Shown: one piece after another, positions 35,502-43,292 of the stretch
Layout of the letters: each line of letters begins with the position of its first letter
How positions within the stretch are numbered: position 1 is the stretch's first letter
Assembly: GCF_029255145.1 (NCBI RefSeq)
Contig: NZ_JAPUVQ010000148.1
Span: 62,001-126,000 of the forward strand
DNA length: 64,000 nucleotides
Source of the DNA: Accumulibacter sp003538495
GTDB taxonomy: Bacteria > Pseudomonadota > Gammaproteobacteria > Burkholderiales > Rhodocyclaceae
Reading direction: 5' to 3'
Notes under the pieces: generated by a model
Told to the model about the DNA's origin: nothing
Databases searched by the model: none
Seen by the model: the letters and a program-made list of their open reading frames with translations, nothing else
Made by a program: the position numbers and the translations under genes

Positions 35502-36884
35502 GTGGAGCGGATGGCGCCAGGATTGCCCATTTTGATCGTTGAAGACGACCCGGCCTTGCGGGAAGCGGTTTGCGATACCCTCGAACTGGCGGGGCAGGCG
35601 GTGATTCCAGCTGGCGGCGGTGACGAGGCTTTGGCGATTCTCGGCAGGCGCGCGGTGTCGCTGGTGGTCAGCGATGTGCGCATGCTGCCAATCGATGGCA
35701 TCGCCTTGCTGAAGGAAATTCGCAGCCGCTTTGCGCACCTTCCGGTGGTCCTGATGACCGCGTTCGCGGATGTCGACCGCGCCGTCGAAGCGATGCGCGC
35801 GGGCGCCTGCGACTTCCTGCTCAAGCCCTTCGAGCCGAAGGCGCTGCTCGATCATGTTCAGCGCTACCGCCTGCCGGACGCGCACGACGACGATTGGATC
35901 ATCGCCTGTGATCCGGTGAGCATCAATCTGTTTGCGCTCGCCAAGCGGGTCGCCCAGAGCGACAGCACAGTCCTGCTGACCGGCGAGAGCGGTGTCGGCA
36001 AGGAAGTCGTGGCGCGCTTCATTCATGAGCATTCGGCACGTCGAAAAGGGCCGTTCGTCGCCATCAACTGCGCGGCCATTCCCGACAGTCTGCTCGAAGC
36101 GACGCTGTTCGGTTATGAAAAGGGCGCTTTCAGCGGCGCCCAGCACGCACAGGCCGGTAAGTTCGAGCAGGCGCAGCAAGGGACCCTGCTGCTCGACGAG
36201 GTCACCGAAATGCCGTTTGTTCTGCAGGCCAAGCTGCTGCGTGTGCTGCAGGAACGCGAAGTCGAACGGGTCGGCGGCAAGAAACCGGTGTTGCTCGATA
36301 TCCGTGTCGTCGCCACGTCGAATCGGGATATCGCCGACGCCGTAGCGAAAGGCCTGTTTCGCGAGGATTTGTTCTATCGCCTGAATGTCTTTCCGCTGCT
36401 GATCCCGGCCTTGCGCCAGCGACGCGAAGATATTGCGCCGCTAGCGCGTCACTTCCTGGCTGAACACGGGGCGCGTGCCGGTCGCCCTGGCTTGCGCCTG
36501 TCGGCATCCGCCGAGGCGGCGCTGCGGCAGTACGGCTGGCCCGGCAATGTGCGCGAGATGGAAAACGTCATGCAGCGCGCGGTCATCCTCGCTGCTGGCG
36601 ATGCCGTCGATCTGGATGCCCTGCATCTCGCGGCAACGGCAGCTGTTGATCCGGCGGCGGCGCGCGAACCGGCAAGGGCCGCTTCGGCGACGGATGCGGC
36701 GCGGCCACCGCCAGTTCCGCGGACAGGCGACAACATGCGCGAAGTGGAGCGCGAGCATATTCTGGAAACGCTGGCCGCGGTGGGTGGTTCCCGAACCTTG
36801 GCTGGGCAGCGCTTGGGAATGTCCGAGCGAACCTTGCGTTACAAGCTCAGACAGTATCGCCTGGACGGCTTCTTGAAGGGCTGA
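35502..36884 (+). CDS. flrC: Sigma-54-dependent flagellar response regulator FlrC/FleR (GAFSGA variant)
   Basis: This enhancer-binding protein activates sigma-54 promoters of middle flagellar genes. The 460-aa product starts at GTG (an ATG lies three codons inside). It has a receiver domain with Asp58 (VVSDVRML), an AAA+ domain with Walker A GESGVGKE (161-168) and Walker B LLLDEVTEM, and a C-terminal Fis-type helix-turn-helix (LAGQRLGMSERTLRYKLRQY). The sigma-54 contact loop is GAFSGA at 208-213, with Ser for the usual Thr. It likely drives the elements before flgB, fliF and fliE. Confidence 0.93.
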   Translation: MERMAPGLPILIVEDDPALREAVCDTLELAGQAVIPAGGGDEALAILGRRAVSLVVSDVRMLPIDGIALLKEIRSRFAHLPVVLMTAFADVDRAVEAMRAGACDFLLKPFEPKALLDHVQRYRLPDAHDDDWIIACDPVSINLFALAKRVAQSDSTVLLTGESGVGKEVVARFIHEHSARRKGPFVAINCAAIPDSLLEATLFGYEKGAFSGAQHAQAGKFEQAQQGTLLLDEVTEMPFVLQAKLLRVLQEREVERVGGKKPVLLDIRVVATSNRDIADAVAKGLFREDLFYRLNVFPLLIPALRQRREDIAPLARHFLAEHGARAGRPGLRLSASAEAALRQYGWPGNVREMENVMQRAVILAAGDAVDLDALHLAATAAVDPAAAREPARAASATDAARPPPVPRTGDNMREVEREHILETLAAVGGSRTLAGQRLGMSERTLRYKLRQYRLDGFLKG

Positions 36885-36910
36885 CCTCGGCGCGCGATTG
36901 ACGGGCCGCC

Positions 36911-36926
36911 GGGCGCGGTTCTTGCG
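36911..36926 (+). promoter_or_regulatory. Sigma-54-like promoter of fliE
   Basis: GGGCGCG-GTTC-TTGCG keeps GG-N10-GC and the TTGC half exactly, with mismatches only in the outer -24 positions. The start would be near 36937, about 20 nt before the fliE ATG. It gives fliE its own promoter, apart from flrBC. Confidence 0.65.
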
Positions 36927-36957
36927 TGGCCAAATCAGACAGTGCGTGGAGACGAGA

Positions 36958-37281
36958 ATGGACAGTAAAGGGATCGAGCAGGTGCTGAGCGTGCTGCGAG
37001 CGACTTCGACAGCCGCTGCCGGTCGCGTGGTCGAGGCGCAGAGCACACCTGCGGGTGGGACGGACTTTGCGCAGGTGTTGCAGAATTCGATTGCTCAGGT
37101 CAGCCAGACACAGCAGCAGGCGGAAGCGATGGCGGCAAGTTTTGCCGCCGGCAAGGGTACCGAGAACTTGCACGAGGTGATGATCGCCCTGCAGACGGCC
37201 AACCTGTCGTTTCAGGAAATGATTCAGGTACGCAACAAACTCGTCTCCGCCTACCAGGATGTGATGAACATGCAGGTCTAG
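36958..37281 (+). CDS. fliE: MS ring-rod junction protein FliE
   Basis: FliE links the MS ring to the FlgB rod. The ATG at 36958 gives 107 aa, the family length, starting MDSKGIEQVLSVLRATS. The conserved C-terminal half is GTENLHEVMIALQTANLSFQ and MIQVRNKLVSAYQDVMNMQV. Unlike the common fliEFGHIJK order, fliE is here separated from fliF by flrBC and reads the other way. It is the last flagellar gene of the window. Confidence 0.97.
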   Translation: MDSKGIEQVLSVLRATSTAAAGRVVEAQSTPAGGTDFAQVLQNSIAQVSQTQQQAEAMAASFAAGKGTENLHEVMIALQTANLSFQEMIQVRNKLVSAYQDVMNMQV

Positions 37282-37410
37282 CGCGCCGATTTGAGCCGAT
37301 GGCACGATCCCGCTGATTCCATGAACCGACCGGCCGCCCAGGTCAAGATCGCCAGTCATTGGGCTGCTTGGGGCGGTGGCCTTTCTCCGGCGCTGCCCGC
37401 CATCCTGGCC

Positions 37411-37439
37411 TTGAATTTCCCGCTTGGTACGCCCATAAT
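37411..37439 (+). promoter_or_regulatory. Sigma-70 promoter of ssrA
   Basis: TTGAAT (37411-37416), a 17-nt spacer and CATAAT (37434-37439) form a strong housekeeping-type promoter. The predicted start at about 37445-37447 coincides with the 5' side of the tmRNA acceptor piece. Confidence 0.75.
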
Positions 37440-37600
37440 GTCAAGCATGGTCGTAATTCCGGCAAACCGGAAGCGTTCTGGACGCGGGTTCGATTCCCGC
37501 CACCTCCACCACTGCGGGGGTGCACCGGTTTCGACAGGGTGACAGATGGCGAGCAGGCGACTCGAGAGGCGACGGACGTAATCCGCGCAAAACCACAAAC

Positions 37601-37633
37601 GCCAACGATGAGCGTTTCGCAATGGCCGCCTAA
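37601..37633 (+). other. tmRNA proteolysis-tag reading frame (ANDERFAMAA, stop)
   Basis: Resume codon GCC at 37601, then AAC GAT GAG CGT TTC GCA ATG GCC GCC and TAA, encodes ANDERFAMAA. Tags starting ANDE and ending in two Ala are typical of proteobacteria. The penultimate hydrophobic residue is Met here. Confidence 0.9.
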
Positions 37634-37675
37634 GGCCTGCTGAGGATGTAGCCGTCCAATAAACAGAATGGCTAT

Positions 37676-37707
37676 CGGTGGGGACTTCGGTCCCCACCGT
37701 CATTTTC
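37676..37707 (+). terminator. Terminator hairpin at the 3' end of ssrA
   Basis: CGGTGGGGAC (37676-37685) and GTCCCCACCG (37690-37699) form a perfect 10-bp stem around a TTCG tetraloop, followed by TCATTTTC. It probably ends the precursor; part of it may remain in the coding piece. Confidence 0.7.
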
Positions 37708-37954
37708 GGGCTGACTGGAGGCCGCGGTGTCGGCTGGCGATGGCGCAGGGACGACCCGACGGGCTGCGACGCGGTGGTGGTTTCGCGTCACTGGCTGCTG
37801 TCGGGTTTGACAGCGCCTGCGTCATGTCGAAGCCAGCGCCAAGCGCTTGGTGACGCTGTGAGCAGGCGCACTCGGGCCGGACTACCTGCGACGCCGCCGG
37901 GCGTCTTCGGCCAGCGGTCAGAGGGGCGCGGAACTGCCCTGCCGAATGGCCACC

Positions 37955-38311
37955 TCAGTTTTCCTTGGCAGCGGCTTTATGGCGGTACTCGGAGTAGCCG
38001 GTAAGTTGCGTATCGAGTTCGTTGAAACTTGCTGCCGGCTTCTGTCCCAGCCGTGACAGACGTCGCATCAGGCGCTGCTGGGCAAAGGCCTCTGACGAAT
38101 CGGCCTTGCCCAAGAGATACTCCGAGCCACGTCTGGTCATGACCACCATCGAATTGGACTCAAAGCTGTAGCCGGTGATCGGTGACGTTCTGATGTGTGA
38201 GGAGGATGGGAACCGCGGGTTCTTGCCGTACACTCTTCCCTCGATGCACACCAAGGTTTCGCCGTCGCGGGTGACAAGTTCCAGAGTTTTCCAGTTATTG
38301 AGAATATTCAT
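37955..38311 (-). CDS. Small hypothetical protein next to ssrA
   Basis: I do not recognise this 118-aa product. The ATG at 38311 has a strong GGGGAG 4 nt upstream, which favours it over the longer frame. The protein is soluble and basic, starts MNILNNWKTLELVTRDGETL, contains the near-repeat of aromatic/Ser residues ITGYSFESNSMVVMTRRG, and ends KAAAKEN. No signal peptide or membrane helix is seen. It stands alone: ssrA lies 247 nt away on the other strand and a gene-free stretch follows upstream. Codon use is less GC-biased than in the flagellar genes. Confidence 0.65.
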   Translation of the reverse strand: MNILNNWKTLELVTRDGETLVCIEGRVYGKNPRFPSSSHIRTSPITGYSFESNSMVVMTRRGSEYLLGKADSSEAFAQQRLMRRLSRLGQKPAASFNELDTQLTGYSEYRHKAAAKEN

Positions 38312-38850
38312 AGCACTCCCCGACCGTGTCGACGACGCGTGGTGCCGAAGCAAGCTTTCATTCTACGCGAGAAACCCACTCCGCGCAGCCTTTTGGATAG
38401 GGATTCAAAGCTATGGCCCAACCTGCCGACAGGCGTGATCGTGTAGTCAATCATTAATTCCTTCAGAGGCTTGCAAGTCGATTCAAGTAGCTCTTGAAAC
38501 CCGCCGCCGGCCAGCCCGGGCGCCTTGCCGGCCGTAGTTCCCGGCGTCCCGCTTGATGCCCTGGGCGCTGCGGGGTGCTTTTCCCGAAGCGCGCGTCGCA
38601 AGCGGTTTGCGGGGGAGCGACGAGGCGCGCCCGACACCAAGACCCTGTCGAAGCTGCCGTGCCCCGACGCTCCGCAGCCGCTCTTATCGATCAGGCGCCG
38701 CCAATCAAGCCGAACGCAAGAAGCTTGCCAGCCTTGTGTTCCTGCTTCTTCCTTCATTAAAGCAGAGCCATGATTATTGGCGCAATGGTTTCAACGAAGC
38801 CATGTGTAAAATTTTCCGACACTTTCTGCGGCCTAGCGCCCTCTGGCAAA
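38312..38850. other. Gene-free stretch of 539 nt
   Basis: No reading frame here has a convincing start, codon pattern or family motif. The part near 38400-38480 and 38745-38830 is AT-richer than the surroundings, while 38500-38680 is very GC-rich. The leader and promoter of the 37955-38311 gene should lie at its left end. A longer minus-strand frame (38308-38757) runs into that gene in another frame and looks spurious. It may be decayed coding sequence, but I cannot name a source. Confidence 0.5.
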
Positions 38851-40425
38851 TCAATGGTCGGGGCTTACATCGTCTCCTCGGTACTGCCGGCTTGCGAGCG
38901 GTGCTGCTACCGGGCGCGGCAACTGTTGTTCCTGCAAGAGGAAGTCGAGTTCGTCGGCGCGCAGCGGTTCGCGCTCCGACAGTTGCTTGGCGAGTACCGC
39001 GAGAGTCGCTTCGGATGGGTCGTCGCACTTGGCCAGCCGGCCGCGAATGCGCGCCCGCAGCACGGCTGGCGTGGCCTGTGGCGCGACGATGAAGAAAGCG
39101 GCCCGCAGCTGCGTGGCGAGCGCCCGAAAAGCGTCGCGCCGGGCACCTTGCAGGAAAGCGGCATCGACGATCACCGACCAGCCGGCGGCGAGCAGGTCCC
39201 GCGCCAGCTGGAGCAGGCGGCGATAGGTGCGCTCGCTGGCCTCGGCGGCGTAGATCCCGGCGTCGAGCGGCGAGCCGCTGCTGGCCGAAGTCGCCAGCTC
39301 GAACAGGCGCTTGCGTTCGACGTCGGAGCGCAGGCGTAACGTCGCTGCCGCCGGGTCGTGCAGCAGCAGGCGCCGCGACGCACGGCTCTTGCCGCAGCCG
39401 GCGACACCGTGGGTGATGATCAGCCGTTCTGGCGGTGGATTCACCAGCCGTTCGGCGAGAGCGAGGTAGTGGCGCGCGCGGTCGCGATTGCCGCCGGTCT
39501 GCGTGGCGAGGATCGCCGCCACCTTGGCTCGCACCAGCGCGCGATAGACGGCGTAGAAGCGCAAGACAGGCACCGCGTCGTAGTCGCCGCAGTCAGAGAG
39601 CCACTCGTTGAGCAGCCAGCCGGCCAGGCCGGGCTGGCCGTGATCGAGCAGGTCGATGTAGGTAAAGGCGACTTCGCTGGCGACGTCGATCCAGCGCAGC
39701 TCTTCGCTGAACTCGATGCAGTCGAACAGCCGCACGCGGCCGTCGATCAGCACCAGGTTGCCCAGGTGCAGGTCGCCGTGGCACTCGCGTACCCGCCCGT
39801 TGGCTTTGCGGGCAGCGAAACGTGGTTCCAGGCGGTCGAATTCGTTGCGCGTCCATGCGCCCAGCTGCGCCAGTCGTATACGCTCGTCGTTGCCCGTCAG
39901 CAGCGTCGGCAACTCGGCGAAGTTCGCCAGCGCCGGTGCCAGAACCTGTTCCGGCTCACCGAAGCGCGTCGCCGTCGGCGCCGTTGCCGCGTGCTGGTGA
40001 AAATCGGCGATGGCGGTGGCGAGGGCCGAAACATGTGCGGCGTTGAGCTGGCGACGGGCGCACAGGTGGTCCAGCCGGCCGCACTCGGCAAAGCGGCGCA
40101 TCCGGACGGCGAACTCGATGGCGGTGCCGGCGCCGCCGAGCTGTGGGTCTTCCGGGGAGCCGGTGATGGCCACCACTGCCAGGTAGAGGTCCGGCGCAAA
40201 GCGGCGGTTCAGACGCAGTTCGGCCTCGCAGCAGGCGCGCCGTTGGCCGAGGGTGCCGTAATCGAGGAAGGGCAGGAGCACGGGTTTTTTTATCTTGTAG
40301 GCAAAGGAGCCGGCCAGCAGCAGCCACGAGGCATGCGTCTCGACAAGATCGACCCGCGTTGCCGGATCGGGATAACGCCTCGGGTCGAGCAGGGCTCTGA
40401 TCAACGGCGGCAGCGCTTGCGGCAT
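38851..40425 (-). CDS. Fused phosphotransferase-like and AAA/P-loop kinase protein
   Basis: This 524-aa protein joins two kinase modules. The N-terminal part (about 1-330) is an aminoglycoside-phosphotransferase-like fold with the catalytic loop ECHGDLHLGNLV and the metal motif LFDCIEFSEELRWID. The C-terminal part (from about 345) is a P-loop kinase with LIITHGVAGCGKSRASRRLL. The fusion (COG2187-like plus COG0645-like) is found in many proteobacteria, but its substrate is unknown. It starts 3 nt after the P-type ATPase stop on the same strand, so the two are almost certainly cotranscribed. Confidence 0.85.
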   Translation of the reverse strand: MPQALPPLIRALLDPRRYPDPATRVDLVETHASWLLLAGSFAYKIKKPVLLPFLDYGTLGQRRACCEAELRLNRRFAPDLYLAVVAITGSPEDPQLGGAGTAIEFAVRMRRFAECGRLDHLCARRQLNAAHVSALATAIADFHQHAATAPTATRFGEPEQVLAPALANFAELPTLLTGNDERIRLAQLGAWTRNEFDRLEPRFAARKANGRVRECHGDLHLGNLVLIDGRVRLFDCIEFSEELRWIDVASEVAFTYIDLLDHGQPGLAGWLLNEWLSDCGDYDAVPVLRFYAVYRALVRAKVAAILATQTGGNRDRARHYLALAERLVNPPPERLIITHGVAGCGKSRASRRLLLHDPAAATLRLRSDVERKRLFELATSASSGSPLDAGIYAAEASERTYRRLLQLARDLLAAGWSVIVDAAFLQGARRDAFRALATQLRAAFFIVAPQATPAVLRARIRGRLAKCDDPSEATLAVLAKQLSEREPLRADELDFLLQEQQLPRPVAAPLASRQYRGDDVSPDH

Positions 40426-40428
40426 CGC

Positions 40429-43104
40429 TCAGCCCCTCGTCGCTCGCCGCCGGAAGGCCTTGCGCAGCTCTTCCAGCGACCACATCAGCAGCGCGCAGCC
40501 GGCCGCCAACAGCCAGGGCGTGCTGCCGATCGGCGCCGTGCCGAACAGCCAGTTGCCGGCGGGCGTGTAGAGGATCAGCAGAATCACCGCCAGTTCGGAT
40601 GCAATACCGATCTGCAGCAGGCGATTGCCAGCGAAGCCGCCGGCCAGCGACGAGTGCCGCGGATGGCGGCACAGGTAGACGTTGATAACCTGCATCACGA
40701 CGATCGTCGCCAGGCAGGCCGATGTGGCCTGCAGATAGAGCGGGTCGGTGCGATCCAGGAGCTGGCCGTACTGCCACCCGGCGGCGTCGAGCACGAAGAA
40801 ATAGATGGCCATCGCCGCCGCCGCTTCGAGGACTCCCAGGAACAGGTAGGCGCGGGCGACCAGACCCCACGACAGCAGCCGTTCGCTGCGCGCGCGCGGT
40901 GGCTGCTGCATCACCCCTGGATCGGGTCGTTCGGCGCCCAGAGCCAGCGCGGGCAGCATGTCGGTACCCAGGTCGACGGCCAGGATCTGGATGATGGTCA
41001 GCGGCAGCGGGATCCGGAACAGGACGAAGGCGAGGTAGGGAACGATCTCGGGGACGTTCGAGCTGAGGATATACGTCAGGAACTTGCGGATGTTATCGAA
41101 CACCGCACGGCCTTCTTCGATCGCCGCAACGATGCTGGCGAAGTTGTCGTCAAGGAGGATCAGGTCAGCGGCTGCCTTGGCCACGTCGGTGCCGTTGATT
41201 CCCATGGCGATGCCGATGTGCGCGGCCTTCAGCGCCGGCGCGTCATTGACTCCGTCGCCGGTCACGGCGACGATCTCGCCCTTCTTCTTCAGGACTTCGA
41301 CGATCCGCATTTTCTGTTCGGCGGCGACGCGGGCGAAGAGGATTTCGGGCGCGTCGAGCGCCAGTTGCAGTTGGGTCGGCGACATCAGCCGCAGTTGCCC
41401 GCCGCTGATCACCACCGGCCGCTCGCTGTGGACCAGGCCGATCTGGCGGGCGATGGCCAGCGCCGTGCGTGGATGGTCGCCGGTGACCATGATGATCCGG
41501 ATGCCGGCTGCCGCGCAGCGCGCGATCGCTTCGGGCACCTCGGCGCGTGGCGGGTCTTCGAGGCCGATCAGTCCGGCAAGGGTCATTCCCTGCTCGTCGG
41601 CGGCTTGTCCCTCGGGTACCGTGCGATGCGCGAAGGCGAGAACACGCAGGCCGGCACTGGCCATGTCGTCCTGCGCCGCCAGCAGGCGGGTGCGCGCGGC
41701 CGGGTCGAGTGGCGCCAGGCCGGCGTCGAACTGGATTTGCCGACAGCCGGCGAGGACCGTCTCGAGAGCGCCCTTGCAGTAGAGCATGCGGCCCTGCGGC
41801 GTCTCGCAGAGCACCGACATGCGCTTGCGGTCGGTGTCAAACGGGATCTCATCAACGCGGCGATGGGCGCCGAGATCGCCGGCCATCGCTCGGCCGAGGT
41901 CGACCAGCGCGATTTCCATCGGGTCACCGCGCAGCACTTGCCGGCCTTCTTCGCCGACATCCTTCAGGTTGTGGCAGAGCGCGGCGTTGACGAACAACTG
42001 GCGGTGGTCGGATACCACGTGCGCTCGCGTCGCCAGATCAGCGCGTGGCATGAACGCGCCGCCGATCCAGAGTTGATGTACCGACATCCGGTTCTCGGTC
42101 AGGGTGCCGGTCTTGTCGCTGCAGATCACCGTCGTCGAACCGAGAGCCTCGACGGCGGGCAGGTGGCGCACCAGCGCATGGCGTTTGGCCATTCGCTGGG
42201 TGGCCATCGCCAGCGACAGGGTAACCGTCGGCAGCAGCCCTTCCGGGACGTTGGCGACGATGATCCCGATGGCGAACAGCATGTTTTCCCAGGGTGGCAG
42301 GCCCATTGCCTGGCCGACCAGGAATAGCACCACACCCATTGCCGTTGCCAAGCCGGCGACCAGACGCGACAGTCGCGCGATCTCGCGCTGGAGTGGCGAG
42401 CTGGTTTCGCCGGCGGTCTGTGTCAGCTGGGCGATGCGGCCGAACTCGGTATGCTTGCCGGTGGCGTACACCACCGCGCGCGCCTGTCCCGAAACGACCG
42501 AGGTGCCGGCGAGGACCGTGTTCCTGGCGTGCAGTGGCGATTCTTCGCCGCTGGGTTCGGTGTTGCGCGTCTGGGCCAGCGATTCGCCGGTCACCGTCGA
42601 CTGGTTGACGCGCAAGCCGAAGGCTTCGGTCAGCCGGCAGTCGGCGGCAATGAAATCACCCTCTTCGATCAGGACGACGTCGCCGGGCACCAGATCGCTG
42701 GCCACAACCTCGACGATTTCCGCGTCGCGCAGCACTTTCACCTTCTGGGGCAACAACTGGCGCAGCGCGGCGACGGCGCGTTCCGCCTTGTATTCCTGCC
42801 AGAACGAGAAAATGCCGTTGATGATGATCACGCCAACGATGGCCACGCCGAGGCGCGCCATTCCCTGGCCGGGATCGAAATGCTCCGCGGTGAACGAAAG
42901 GCCGGCGCCGACCCACAGGATGATCGCGAAAAAGTGGGTGAACTCCCGCCCGAAACGGAGCAGCAGGTGCTGCTGGCGGGCTTCCTCGAACTGGTTCGGA
43001 CCGTACTCGGCCAGGCGGCGTGCCGCCTCGCTGGCGCTCAGGCCCGCGGCCGCGGTGTTGAGGCTGGCCAGCGACTGTTCGACGGCTAGGGTATGGATAC
43101 GCAC
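40429..43104 (-). CDS. Cation-transporting P-type ATPase (P2 type)
   Basis: This is an ATP-driven cation pump of the inner membrane. A GTG at 43104 (AGGA 10 nt upstream) gives 891 aa; the open frame runs further up without family sequence. The order is N-terminal cation-ATPase domain, two helices (about 55-75 and 85-103), actuator with VTGES (171-175), helices with the ion-site motif ANVPEGL (284-290), phosphorylation motif SDKTGT with Asp330, TGDGVNDAPALK hinge, then a C-terminal helix bundle. The ANVPEGL type resembles Na/K-ATPase-like pumps more than typical Ca pumps, but the ion cannot be fixed from sequence. Confidence 0.92.
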   Translation of the reverse strand: MRIHTLAVEQSLASLNTAAAGLSASEAARRLAEYGPNQFEEARQQHLLLRFGREFTHFFAIILWVGAGLSFTAEHFDPGQGMARLGVAIVGVIIINGIFSFWQEYKAERAVAALRQLLPQKVKVLRDAEIVEVVASDLVPGDVVLIEEGDFIAADCRLTEAFGLRVNQSTVTGESLAQTRNTEPSGEESPLHARNTVLAGTSVVSGQARAVVYATGKHTEFGRIAQLTQTAGETSSPLQREIARLSRLVAGLATAMGVVLFLVGQAMGLPPWENMLFAIGIIVANVPEGLLPTVTLSLAMATQRMAKRHALVRHLPAVEALGSTTVICSDKTGTLTENRMSVHQLWIGGAFMPRADLATRAHVVSDHRQLFVNAALCHNLKDVGEEGRQVLRGDPMEIALVDLGRAMAGDLGAHRRVDEIPFDTDRKRMSVLCETPQGRMLYCKGALETVLAGCRQIQFDAGLAPLDPAARTRLLAAQDDMASAGLRVLAFAHRTVPEGQAADEQGMTLAGLIGLEDPPRAEVPEAIARCAAAGIRIIMVTGDHPRTALAIARQIGLVHSERPVVISGGQLRLMSPTQLQLALDAPEILFARVAAEQKMRIVEVLKKKGEIVAVTGDGVNDAPALKAAHIGIAMGINGTDVAKAAADLILLDDNFASIVAAIEEGRAVFDNIRKFLTYILSSNVPEIVPYLAFVLFRIPLPLTIIQILAVDLGTDMLPALALGAERPDPGVMQQPPRARSERLLSWGLVARAYLFLGVLEAAAAMAIYFFVLDAAGWQYGQLLDRTDPLYLQATSACLATIVVMQVINVYLCRHPRHSSLAGGFAGNRLLQIGIASELAVILLILYTPAGNWLFGTAPIGSTPWLLAAGCALLMWSLEELRKAFRRRATRG

Positions 43105-43292
43105 GAGAAGGGATTCCTGAAGCCGGGTCGGCTGCCGCGGTACCCGCTCCGGGGCTCGCGCCCAGGGTCTGCCGGGTAGTCGGCAGCGTCGTGACAACGA
43201 CAATCTACACCTTTGGCAGCGAAAAGACACCCGTCCGGAAGAGGTTTATCGGGTTGTCCGGGCAGCGCGGCAGCGCCATCCGCCCGTGCTCC

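Larger units (their letters stand above)
37446..37707 (+). ncRNA. ssrA: Transfer-messenger RNA, circularly permuted (two-piece)
   Basis: tmRNA rescues stalled ribosomes and tags the unfinished protein. Here the tRNA-like 3' part comes first. The acceptor piece (about 37446-37511) has a T arm GCGGGTTCGATTCCCGC and ends CACCTCC-ACCA. Only CTGC (37512-37515) separates it from the 5' end of the coding piece, GGGGGTG (37516-37522). That end pairs with CACCTCC over 7 bp, with one G-T pair. The tmRNA signature CACCGGTTTCGACAGGGTG follows, then the tag frame at 37601-37633 (ANDERFAMAA). A 10-bp hairpin with TTCG loop closes the gene. Two-piece tmRNAs of this kind are known in a group of betaproteobacteria (Rfam beta_tmRNA). 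The exact ends of the mature pieces cannot be read from sequence. Confidence 0.93.

Noticed and set aside
37475..37511. T arm and CCA end that look like the 3' half of a tRNA gene
   Set aside because: No D arm or anticodon arm lies upstream; the acceptor strand pairs with GGGGGTG downstream and a tag frame follows, so it is the tmRNA acceptor piece.
38308..38757. Minus-strand frame of 149 codons in the gene-free stretch
   Set aside because: It overlaps the better-supported 37955-38311 gene start in another phase, and its product is low in complexity without a family motif. No good ribosome site was seen.
39358..42327. Plus-strand frame of 989 codons opposite the P-type ATPase and kinase genes
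   Set aside because: It is a shadow of two well-supported minus-strand genes in GC-rich DNA; its product is rich in Arg, Gln and His with no recognisable domain.
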